A DNA stretch of 64,000 bases from Vigna angularis (lineage: Eukaryota > Streptophyta > Magnoliopsida > Fabales > Fabaceae): contig NC_068974.1 in the NCBI RefSeq assembly GCF_016808095.1, positions 930,001 through 994,000 of the forward strand, written 5' to 3'. A program made the position numbers and the translations under genes. Each line of letters opens with the position of its first letter. Position 1 is the stretch's first letter. This document shows, in pieces, positions 44,066 through 53,510 of this stretch. The notes beneath the pieces are model-generated. The model had not been told where the DNA came from. It did not search any database and saw nothing but the letters and a program-made list of their open reading frames with translations.

Positions 44066-46640
44066 GGTTGTACCCGGAATATGCATCTAGGAAGCTTAGT
44101 ACCCGATGCCCAGAAGCGCCGTCCACCAGGGCGTCTATACTGGGAAGGGGGTGCGAATCTTTCGGGTAGGCTTTGTTCAGGTCAGTGTAGTCTGTGCACA
44201 TGCGCCACTTTCCATTGGCCTTTTTTACCATGACCACGTTAGCCAGCCACGTGGTGTACGTGACTTCCCGAACAAAACCAGCTTTCTTCAACTTTCCTAC
44301 TTCCTCCTCGACAGCTTGCCGTTTTTCCTCGCCCATTCTTCTCTTTTTCTGTGCGACTGGGCGGGCGTTCTGGAAAAGGGAGAGCTTGTGGCACATCACC
44401 GCGGGATGGATGCCCGGCATATCCGCTGCCGTCCACGCAAATAGATCCCGGTTCTTCCATAGTAGTGCCCTTAGCTCCTTTTCCACTTCAGGGTTCAGCT
44501 CCCTGGCGATGAGGGTGGTCTGAGCGGGTTCCCTTCCTATCAGGATGGGTTGGGTTTCTCCAATGGGCTCCAGCCGGTCCTCGGTATTCGTCCTCGGGTC
44601 GAGGTCTGCCATGGCAACCTCGGAGCCGGCCGCCCTTCTTTTCACAGGCCGAGCGTGCAGTTTTAACCCCGCCGCGTAGCATTCCCGGGCCGTCTTCTGG
44701 TCCGCCTGAACCGTGCAAATAGCTCCCTTTTCGGAGGGATACTTCATTGTGAGGTGAGGGGTAGAGACAATTGCCCCAAACGCGTTCAGGCACGGTCTTC
44801 CGAGCAGCACGTTGTACGACGTGTTGGCCTCTATCAGCAGGTACCGGACCCTCTTCTCCTCGCTGGAGCGTCCGGTTCCCAACCTTGTTCTCAATTCCAC
44901 GTATCCCCTAGTGTCGACCCTTTCTCCCGCGAAGCCCACTATCTGCCCACCATAAGGGACGATGAGGTCCTCCGAGATATCCATCTGCAGGAAGGTCTTC
45001 CAATAGAGGATGTTGACCGAGCTTCCTTGGTCAACCAGAACCTTACTGATCCCATACCGCGCTATCTCTGCCGTTATGACCATCGGGTCGTCCTGGTCAG
45101 GATTAGGGGCGTGAAAGTCCTCGTCCGAAAAGGTAACGGGTGGCATGGAGCGGCGTGGCTTGTCCACTAAATGCACGGATTGGAGGGCCCGAACATGTCG
45201 TTTACGGGCGGAGGAAGATGATCCTCCTCCCGCGAATCCTCCGGAAATAGTGTTGATATGTCCCCTCAAGGGACGTTCACGGCTGCGGCTTCGACTTCGG
45301 CTTGGTCGTCTCTCTGAGCGGGGTCGTTCCGCTCGCGCGCTCCTCGGTTTCTCCTTTCGGTACGTCGACCTTTGAGCAGGCCGTTCGGTTGATTGCGGCG
45401 GGCGCTCCTCACGTACGTATTTTTTAAGCTTTCCCGCCCGGATGAGCTCTTCTATCTTATCCCGGAGGGTCCAGCAATCCTCGGTGGTATGACCCATATT
45501 CTTATGGTACGCACAGTGTTTGCTCCAATTAGCATTCTTCGGAGTCGGGTTCGCTTCCTGCTCCGGTATCAATTCCGCACTCAAGGCCTCTCGGAGAATT
45601 TTCTCCCTCGAGGCGTTCAGAGGTGTGTACTGTGGGAATCGAGGTCCCTTTCTCTGCTCTCTGGGTCTAGGACCAGACGTTTTTCCCGTGGACGAACCGG
45701 GCTTATTGCCGTCCGTCCTTGCTTCCCTGGCTTCTTGAGTTTCTTTTTTGTAGGAGAGCTTCATCTCCTCCACCCTTACCTCATCTGCAGCCCGTTCCCT
45801 CAACTCTTCCATCGTTTTGGGCGCTCGCCTGCAGACGCTATCCTTAAACGGTCCTGGCTTTAGAGCCGGCAGGATGTAGTGAAGGGCGAGCTCTGGGGTC
45901 AGGCTTTTCACGCGCCGGACCGTCTTCTGATACCGGTCCATGAATGATCGCAGCGCTTCGTCCTTCCCCTGTTTGAGAGTCATCAATTCGAATACGGTCA
46001 GGTCTTGGGTACTACTGGCCGCAAATTGTTTAATGAATAGTTGCTTTAAGCCGGTAAAGTTTTCTATTGAATTGGGGGGGAGGGTGTTAAACCATTCCAA
46101 AGCTTCTTCCTCTAGTGAGAGCGAGAACGCTCGGCACCAAATGGCGTCATTGCCCGTTCGGAACGCCATGGCGTTCGAGAACGTCTGGATATGGGACGCC
46201 GGATCTGTCGTCCCGTTATACATTTTGAACTGTGGAGCCATGAATTGCTCCGAGATTTGGACATTCATTATGTTCTGGGTGAATGGAAGTAATAAGGTGG
46301 ATGAAGGCTCCGACTTGACTACCATCCGCCCGTCCTCGGCAGCGCTCTCCACATGTACCGATTTAGCCTTGCTTTCTTCTGCCTCCGATCCGGAAGGCCT
46401 CCAAGTCCTATCGCCCTCGGTATCCGGGGGCGGGCGTTCTCCTTCCACCCCCTTTCCTTTATCCTTCACTCGCTCTCCCCCGTCCATCCGCCCAATCTCC
46501 CGAGCTATCCGGGCTTCGCAGTCGGCCTTTACGGCCGCCATCTCTTCTTCATGACGTTGCTGCATCTCGTCCATTTTTTGTTGTAGCACGCGCATCATCT
46601 CAGCGGGATCGTCCATTCTCATGTTTCTCGTGGTCACCAT
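44066..46640 (-). pseudogene. Element D gag-protease-RT, 5' part, cut by nested insertion
   Basis: Start ATG at 46640 (MVTTRNMRMDD); the open frame extends upstream only by a non-ATG codon. An N-terminal coiled coil is followed by a capsid domain (about 130-300 in the extended numbering) with FNTLPPNSI-type gag motifs, a zinc knuckle (Cys382, His385, His390, Cys395), an RS-rich segment (about 438-462), protease with VLVDQGSSVNILY (Asp543) and LLGRP, and the N-terminal RT fingers (KKANGKWRMCTDYTDLNKAY). It ends at FLDAYSGYN where family-B LTR B2 enters. Gag and pol are in one frame without a stop. Confidence 0.93.
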
Positions 46641-46662
46641 TGGGTTTTTTGAAATCACACGG

Positions 46663-46679
46663 CCCCACGATGAGCGCCA
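46663..46679 (-). other. Element D primer-binding site
   Basis: Minus strand TGGCGCTCATCGTGGGG, 2 nt inside the 5' LTR; resembles that of element A. Confidence 0.8.
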
Positions 46680-46681
46680 AA

Positions 46682-47711
46682 TGTTTCGGATGTGTGGGGC
46701 TGTGCGGTTATGAATCTTCTAACCTTCTTTCGATCTTCTCTCAATGGCGGATCTTCTTCCCAAGCTTTGACTTTCCTCTTGATCCGGAGGGGTGGAGACC
46801 TACAAAAGATTCTCCGATGCCAAAGTCAGTTTCAGAGCAATGGCTTTTCTCAAGGGATAGCAATAAAAATGCATTCAATGTAACCTATCTACCACTCACC
46901 GTGAACCTGTATTTATAGTTTTCGCTATGGGCTTTGGGATTAGTGAAAGGTTAATCACGGCCCAATCAGCCCAATAGCTCCTAATTTCTACTTACCTCTA
47001 AACCAGGTCAATTTACTTGAGCCACAGTGATTAGTGATTTGGCCGGTCAGTGTGGTGATACGGGCGTTCGTCTTTCCTATGGACGACTCGGGCACTGCAT
47101 TGGGCGGACGATCCTCTACGCGGTCGCCCGGCACTTCGTTGGGCGGACGATCTTCTACGCGGTCGCCCGGCACTTCGTGGGGCGGACGATCTTCTATGCG
47201 GTCGCCCGGCACTTCGTTGGGCGGACGATCTTCTATGCGGTCGCCCGGCACTTCGTTGGGCGGACGATCTTCTATGCGGTCGCCCGGCACTTCGTTGGCG
47301 GACGATCTTCTATGCGGTCGCCCGGCACTTCGTGATACCAAACGTTCGTCTCTCGGCGTCATCCTGTAGAACAGTTTTTGTGAGCATGGAGAGTGCGGCG
47401 CTGTCTCGTGGTGATGGAATTCCTTGTGAGTTCTTCAAAGTTTCTCTTAGAGACAGAGGTTCTACCCAGGTGGTCGGCGTAGGCACCGGGATGGTCGGAC
47501 GACCTCATTAGTGGGCGTCCATACGTGCGACGCCGGACATTAGCTGGTGTAGGAGAGTTTGTACGGTCTAGGTTCAATCCGTACCTACTTAGGCGGCCAA
47601 GACTTGGGCGGTCGAGCATTCGTCTGTGGCGGGTGTGACATGGGCGTCCTTTGGGCGGCGCCCGTCGCCTCACGGGCGTCCTTCGTACGGCGCCCGGCTC
47701 TCCCTGGTACA
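46682..47711 (-). repeat. Element D 5' LTR
   Basis: Same length and array as the other LTR (39-bp units at about 47101-47334). Confidence 0.95.
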
Positions 47712-49042
47712 TGTATGATGGAGGTGGTTTGTTAATAGTATTTATTGGATGAATTAAATGTGTGGTGATTGATACTATGGACATGACACATGGGTTATCA
47801 CATGGAATCATTAAAAGTGTAGAACTGTAGCACACTAATTCACATTTTATTCCAATTGTTGGAGAAACAAAAGTGCATTATTACATTCAAACTGTAGCAG
47901 ACTGACTGGAAAGAAACACACGCAGCTGCCACGGTTGACATTGGACAATTGGGCTTTGGCAATTTAAGGAAGAAGCTACTAATTCACTTGAGCTGGGAGG
48001 GTGCACTCGGTCCAAACAGCTGATGCTTGTCCAGCTTAGTAAAGCCACGGTCCAACACAAGATCACACATCCCGCACGAAGGCAATGAGGCCCACGGAAG
48101 AAGGGAATGTAGCACTCCAGCCGAAGAGAAAACAGAAGAAAGCAAGAAGTGGTGTACACGTGATGTAGAGCTGGACACGGTGCATTCCATTCTGGAACAA
48201 GAAGCACACTACACGTTGGAGGCAGTAGAGCATACAATAAGCGTGGGAGATATTATTTTCTTTGGTTCAACTGGAAGACGCATGGCCTGCACACTGACGC
48301 CCCAAGAGAATAACAAACACATCCAGCATGGTCCGGAGGAAGAAAATAGAAAAGAAAGAGGCTGCACTCATTCACGCTCGGGACTGATAACTGCCACCTC
48401 CAGAAATGCAGAAAGAATAGTTGCACGCTTGCTGCCACTTTGGTTCAGGAATTCTCTGAAAAGAGGAGTGGAGAAATTATTTTTGTAAGAGAGGTGGAGA
48501 ACAAGAGAAGGTGGACGGCCAGGAGCAGGGAGATTCTCCAACAACAACTCTAGGTTCTCATCTTTTTTCCAGGGGCTCTGGAAGAAAGGGGGACGACATT
48601 CAGCATGCAGATGGGGACGGGAGAACTCTCTCATATTGTTTTTGTTTCTTGGAGAACGTTGCCTTGAGAGAGGAGAACTGCACCCAGCCCACACCTCAGT
48701 ACACATCCAGCTGCCATATACTTCTCAGACGGACTCTCTCACCTTTGGCTCTTGGTCTTTGGAACGTTGCTTTTAGAGATAGGAGGACTGCATCCAGCTG
48801 CCAACTTGGAGGCGCACGTTCACGAGCCATCGCGTACGTACACATCCAGCTGCAAATGGTTTCGCTTGGAACGTCTTTGGAGAGCTTGGAATGAGAGGTT
48901 GAAGCAGCACTGCATCCAGCTTGGAACGTTCTCTAATATTAATTTTATATTTTCACGTATAGAAAGTTGAAGCAGCACTGTATCAAATCAAATTTTTAAA
49001 CAATTTAAGATAGGATATTTTAAATCTATTTAAACTGATAAT
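47712..49042. other. Host sequence to the right of element D, unrecognised repeats
   Basis: Continues the sequence interrupted by D. No domain was recognised. 48680-48930 has a loose repeat with CATCCAGCTGCCA/CATCCAGCTTGG and GGAACGTT blocks. The ORFs (up to 153 aa) have no family features. Confidence 0.4.
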
Positions 49043-49811
49043 TGTCAACACCCAATTTCGAATTGACTAATAGATTTGTTTTATTCATGAGTGTAAAATA
49101 AAAAAAAAATAAAAAAAAAATAAAATTAAAACATAACAATAAAAAAAAGAGCGTTCGTCCTCCACCGTTCGTCCTTTACCTCATTCGACCGTTCGTCCAT
49201 CCATTCCTTTACGACGTTCGGCAATTCTCAGCTTCAACCGTTCGGTCATAGTGTTTTAGTGAACGTTCGGTCTTGGTGAATTCTCATTTGAACGCTCGGC
49301 CTCCATGATGTTTCTCTTCAGCGTTCGGTTTTGAGCGTTCGGCCAAGTATGGTTTTGAGCGTTCGTTGACCAGATAACGAACGCCCATCGAACAGCAAGC
49401 GAGGACGCTCGTCCAGCGCGCATCGCGGAGGGGACGCTCGTCCAGCGCGCAGAGGAGGCTCGTCCAGCAAGTGGTTGCTCGTCCAACAAGTGGACGCTCG
49501 TCCAGAGAGCGGAGATCGCTCGCCCAGCTAGCGGAGAACGCTCGCACAGACGCTTGTCGCCCAGAGGGGACGCTCATCCAGCGCGCAGCGGACGCTCGTC
49601 AAGCGCGCAGAGGAGGCTCGTCCAGCAAGTGGACGCTCGTCCAGCAAGTGGACGCTCGTCCAGAGAGCGGAGATCGCTCGCCCAGCTAGCGGAGAACGCA
49701 AGCCGAGCTGGCCGAGGACGCTCGTCCAGACGCTTGTCGCCCAGAGGGGATGGTCGTCCAGCGCGCAGAGAGGAGGCTCGTCCAGCGCGCAGAGGACGCT
49801 CGTCCTATCAA
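49043..49811. mobile_element. LTR-like sequence G with GGACGCTCGTCC array
   Basis: TGTCAACACCCAATTTCG at 49043 is a typical LTR start. Then come an A-rich spacer, CGTTCG-rich degenerate units (49150-49370) and an array of CGCTCGTCCAGCGCGCAG/CGCTCGTCCAGCAAGTGGA (49390-49805). It ends CCTATCA. The array is the reverse of the C-LTR array. No matching 5-bp duplication was found, so an end may be missing. Confidence 0.55.
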
Positions 49812-49942
49812 CCATTTACAGCAGATATGTGGTGTGCTACGACTGTCTCATTTTTTGTGATTGGAATTGTTATATGGATTCTTGAACACCGAGTCAATAG
49901 TGACTTTCGTGGTCCTCCTAAGAAGCAAATTGTAATTATGTT
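49812..49942 (+). pseudogene. Glutamate receptor-like (GLR) exon fragment
   Basis: Open reading PFTADMWCATTVSFF, then a hydrophobic stretch and WILEHRVNSDFRGPPKKQ match the first transmembrane segment and the following loop of plant GLR ion channels (usual W-I/V-LEHR-N-EFRGPP motif). The similarity starts right after the array at 49811 and stops near 49942, where the conserved pore sequence should follow, so only about 43 codons are present. It is a captured or relict fragment, not a gene. Confidence 0.85.
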
Positions 49943-50204
49943 AATGTACGCTTTTGTAGCGTCATATGATAACCTTTTACGGCCAGTTTATTGAATTTGG
50001 TGCAGCAATAGGTGCCCCAATGTTCATCTTTTGTTTAAGATTCTAAATCCATTTAACGAGTTATTGATGATTTGAATTAATGCAGTATAGACTAGGAAGT
50101 ATTGCGGTTCAGTCATAGATGACACATGAAAAAAAGGGGCGGTTTTTTTTGGATTGTTTTGCAAGGAAAATTAAATTAATTAAAAGTTGAAAGTTAAAAA
50201 CAAT
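49943..50204. other. Unrecognised sequence after the GLR fragment
   Basis: AT-rich, no feature recognised. Confidence 0.4.
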
Positions 50205-50545
50205 TGACTAAAGACCGAACGGTCCAAAGCACAGAACGAAAGGTTGAAGTATAAATTGCACAGAAGTAAAAACCGAGCTGTAATAACATTGAGACCGAGC
50301 GGTCTCCGATAATTGATTTGAGCGAACGCTAAATACCGAGCGTCCTAACTGCACGGTTCTTATAACAAGGCCGACCGGTTAAGGCAGTAAATCAGAAATG
50401 AGCACAATAAAGCCGAACGGTAAAAGCAGCTTAAACAGTTAATGAACAGGACGAACGGTATTAGGTGACCGAACGGTATGAAGATAACAGGCAATGGAAA
50501 ATGATATTGAAAACTAAACCAAACACAAAAACGAACGTTAATGAC
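50205..50545. repeat. Degenerate GACCGAACGGT motif cluster
   Basis: About ten scattered CCGAACGGT/CCGAGCGGT/CGAACGCT motifs at about 30-bp intervals (50214, 50310, 50411, 50468, 50543 and others). A weak relative of the GGACGAACG arrays. Confidence 0.6.
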
Positions 50546-50570
50546 CGAACGGTACAAGAATATTCATTCA

Positions 50571-51212
50571 TCACTTCCCACCACTAAAACACCAGGACCA
50601 GCCTAAGACAAGATCAAAAGTGCTTAAAACTCACTTATTTTGACAATGGTCACCCATGTTAACCTGACTGACTACCTCTGTTAGACTTTCTGTACAAAAT
50701 CCAATTTTCTCTCGGGTAATCGTTTACAGTGTCCTTGTAATCGATTACAGTGTAAAAGAAGGTGTAAACTTGATTTCTAAGGCATAATTTGAAAGGTCTT
50801 TGAGTATAGATTCCAACAAAAAAAGAATCAACTCATTTGGAGTTCGGTGGAGAAAGTTATGACCAAAAGAACAAGCAAAGGTCAGAGTTGGCAAAAATAT
50901 ATGAAACGCTAACTTGAAACAATAAACTGTACCAACTCAGATGTCCAAAAATTACAAATTAGTAGTCATTGGAAAGATTTTTGAGTCTAGTTTCTAATAA
51001 AAAAAGAATCACATCATTTGGAGGTCGGTGGGAAAAGTTATCAGTAAAATAGCCAGCAAAGGTCAAAGTTGACAGCATGTTATCTCACCCAAGTTGCTCA
51101 TCTCATAAACATTGTTTTTTCCCTCCATCATGGGGTGCCAAAACATCACTTCCCACCACTGAAACACCAGGACCAGCCTAAGAAAAGTTCAAAAGTGCTT
51201 AAAACTCACTTT
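50571..51212 (-). repeat. Right satellite arm, inner 577-type units
   Basis: Reverse complement of 24241-25298, with high similarity including the CTCCATCATGGGGTGCC block and the GTAATCGTTTACAGTG / GTAATCGATTAC core. Interrupted by element E at 51213. Confidence 0.9.
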
Positions 51213-52184
51213 TGTTACCAATAAGGAGTATTGGTAAATCTTGAAGAAATTTGTTTTGATGATGCTACAAGAAGTTTTAGTTGAAGAAGATATTATAATT
51301 AGTTAAAAGCAATTTGTAGAAATTAAATGTAGTAGGAAATTCTTGTAAACCTTGTAAACTTGCATTTTTAACTGCAATAATCGATTATGGAATGGCAATA
51401 ATCGATTATCACAAAGTCATACAGGAATAATCGATTATCTCTTCATATAATCGATTATCACATTTTGAAAACCCTGTAACGGACTTGAATAATCGATTAT
51501 CACTTACAATAATCGATTATTCATGGCAGTTGGGAGCTAACCTTTGGCATTCAGTGTACTTGGCTATATATTTTGATTTGGAGAAATAAAAAAAAAAAAG
51601 TTGTTGAACAGAAGCTCTAGCAGAATACTGTTTGTCAGAGGAAGTTCTCAGAAGCTATAGTTCAAGTTCCCTTGCTTGGTCTCGTGAACAGGAGAGGCTC
51701 GCGTTTCGTGTGTCGATTGTCGGAGCAAGCTCTCTTCGAGTTAGCAAGGTGCTCTGCCTGGTCTCGTGAATAGGAGAAGCTCGCGTTTCGTTTGTCGATA
51801 GTCGGAGCGGTTCTCTTCGAGTTGGCAGAGTGTTCTTCTTCCGGTTCGTTCGTCGAAGGAAGGTTTATTTATCTGCTTTATTAACTATTTGTTGTAATCT
51901 GTTAAACCATTTTTAGTGAAAAAGGTTAATCACTATTTATAGTGATTAACGACTGGACGTAGAATCTTTTGATTCGAACCAGGATAAAAATTCTGTGTTG
52001 TTCTTCTTATTCCCTGCACTCATTTTATTTTACGTATATCAACTGTTTGATAAATTTTCTCAAAGAAAATTATTTTTACTAAAAGGACCAAATTAATTTT
52101 AATTGTGATCGAACACGCTTTCCACTCTCTTTCAAGTTTTTAATTCCGCTGTGCGACTCTATAACGGTACCGATTGTTCCAACA
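51213..52184 (+). repeat. Element E 5' LTR
   Basis: Contains six ATAATCGATTAT palindromes (51379-51530), a perfect 12-bp inverted repeat GTTAATCACTAT/ATAGTGATTAAC with 2-nt spacer (51925-51950), and a tandem pair of about 75-bp units with GGTCTCGTGAA-AGGAGA-GCTCGCGTTTCG (51690 and 51760). Confidence 0.95.
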
Positions 52185-52186
52185 AT

Positions 52187-52198
52187 TGGTATCAGAGC
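52187..52198 (+). other. Element E primer-binding site
   Basis: TGGTATCAGAGC, complementary to initiator tRNA-Met, 2 nt after the LTR; usual in Ty1-copia. Confidence 0.9.
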
Positions 52199-52229
52199 TT
52201 GCTTTGATAGTTTTTCAAAATTTGCGAAA

Positions 52230-53510
52230 ATGGCCGGTCACAATCAAAACCATGTATATGCTGAGGGTGCTTCCATTAACAGACCTCCATTGTTTACTGG
52301 TGATAACTATGCTTTTTGGAAAGTGAGAATGGAGATTTTTATGGGGTCTGTTGATAGAGGTATCTGGGAAGCTGTACAAAATGGCCCTTATATTCCTATG
52401 AATACTGTTGATGGTGTAGAGACTGAAAAACCTTATTTTAATTGGACTGCTGAAGAAAATAGACGAGCTCAGTTTGATATTAAGGCTCGGAATATAATTT
52501 TATCTGCACTAACCATTGATGATTTTTTCAAAGTATCTGTTTATAAAAGTGCTCAGGAAATGTGGAAATTTTTAAGAGTCACTCATGATGAAGTATTGAA
52601 TGTGGCTAAGTTGACTTGTTCGAACTCATGGTCTACATTAAACTCCTCAAGCTCAAGCGATTCTAATGAGCAAGAAAATCTATGCTTGATGGCCAACGAT
52701 AAATCATCTGAAAGCAAAATCTTGAAGGAAAAGAAGGACTATCAAGGTTCCTCTTCAAGCTTCAAATGTTATGGATGTGGTGAAAGAGGCCATCTGAAAG
52801 CTGACTGTTCAAGCAACAAAAGAAGTAAAGAAAGAAAAGAAAAGAAAATTCACAAGAAGAAGAAGGTTCACATTGCCTCGAAGGATAATGCATCAACCAC
52901 CTCTAGTTCAAGTGATTCTGTTGAAGAAATAAACTTGTGTTTGACAGCTAATTTTGATGATGCTGGAAGCCAAGTAAGTAATTCTAGCTATGAATCTAAT
53001 GAATTTGATTTACAAAAGGCGTTTCTTGAATTACTTGATGAATCTGAAACATTGAATGCTGCTTATAAAAATATGAAAAAGGAATTTAAAGAATTGAAAT
53101 GGAAATATGAAAATGCATTAGATGAGGAAGTCATATTAAGAAACAAAGTTAGTAATCTTGAAACAAAATTGTCTGAATCTAATTCAAATGAAAAACCTGT
53201 TGAGTGTTTATCTTGTAAAAGTCATATGTTTAACATTGACATACTTGAAAATTTACTTTCTAAAGCAACCAAGTCTGTCTCACATGTTTTTAGAAGGAGC
53301 AATGTTAGAAATAAAGAAGTGCATCATAAAAAGTCTAAAGTTAAGAGAACTCGTAGAGTTTGGGTTGAAAAAGGAACAACTGTAAAAACCAAACTGCATG
53401 GTGTTTGTTGCTTCTATTGTATGAAAAAAGGACATACTTCAAATAAATGTAGTATCAAACATTTTGATGTTCCTGATGGAAAATGTGCTTGGATTCCCAT
53501 TATAAAGTAA
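52230..53510 (+). CDS. Element E gag with shortened capsid and two zinc knuckles
   Basis: 426 aa. It begins with the copia gag signature (RPPLFTGDNYAFWKVRMEIF, then W-E-AVQNGP) and runs through the N-terminal capsid part to about residue 120 (EMWKFLRVTHDE). The rest of the capsid expected in the family (about 100 residues with the IQEYE and LP-KW motifs) is missing and the sequence goes into a Ser-rich acidic linker. Zinc knuckles: Cys180, Cys183, His188, Cys193 and Cys394, Cys397, His402, Cys407. A Lys-rich stretch and coiled coil lie between. It stops where protease would begin. The start ATG is 45 bp after the LTR. Intact ORF. Confidence 0.9.
   Translation: MAGHNQNHVYAEGASINRPPLFTGDNYAFWKVRMEIFMGSVDRGIWEAVQNGPYIPMNTVDGVETEKPYFNWTAEENRRAQFDIKARNIILSALTIDDFFKVSVYKSAQEMWKFLRVTHDEVLNVAKLTCSNSWSTLNSSSSSDSNEQENLCLMANDKSSESKILKEKKDYQGSSSSFKCYGCGERGHLKADCSSNKRSKERKEKKIHKKKKVHIASKDNASTTSSSSDSVEEINLCLTANFDDAGSQVSNSSYESNEFDLQKAFLELLDESETLNAAYKNMKKEFKELKWKYENALDEEVILRNKVSNLETKLSESNSNEKPVECLSCKSHMFNIDILENLLSKATKSVSHVFRRSNVRNKEVHHKKSKVKRTRRVWVEKGTTVKTKLHGVCCFYCMKKGHTSNKCSIKHFDVPDGKCAWIPIIK

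Larger units (their letters stand above)
33900..47711 (-). mobile_element. Tat-like Ty3/gypsy retrotransposon D with antisense gene and nested insert, TSD TGTAT
   Basis: 13,812 bp. Equal-length LTRs (33900-34929 and 46682-47711, 1030 bp each) start TGTTTCGGATG and end CCTGGTACA. Flanks are TGTAT at 33895-33899 and 47712-47716. The sense strand is minus: PBS, gag-protease-RT, RNase H, a second archaeal-type RNase H, integrase, then a spacer with an 86-bp tandem repeat and a plus-strand spliced gene, then the polypurine tract. A dual RNase H and an antisense ORF are hallmarks of the Tat lineage (Grande, Ogre and relatives). By eye the LTRs differ at about six bases. Pol has four in-frame stops and a nested B-family LTR. 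Confidence 0.95.

Noticed and set aside
44106..46554. Plus-strand ORFs over the gag-pol region of D
   Set aside because: Shadows of the minus-strand polyprotein, which has recognisable gag, protease and RT motifs.
48027..48894. ORFs of 112-153 aa between D and G
   Set aside because: No family features, no conserved motif, overlapping ORFs on both strands.
49554..49994. 146-aa ORF as an intact membrane protein
   Set aside because: Its first 80 residues are array translation and only the last part is a GLR fragment that stops before the pore.
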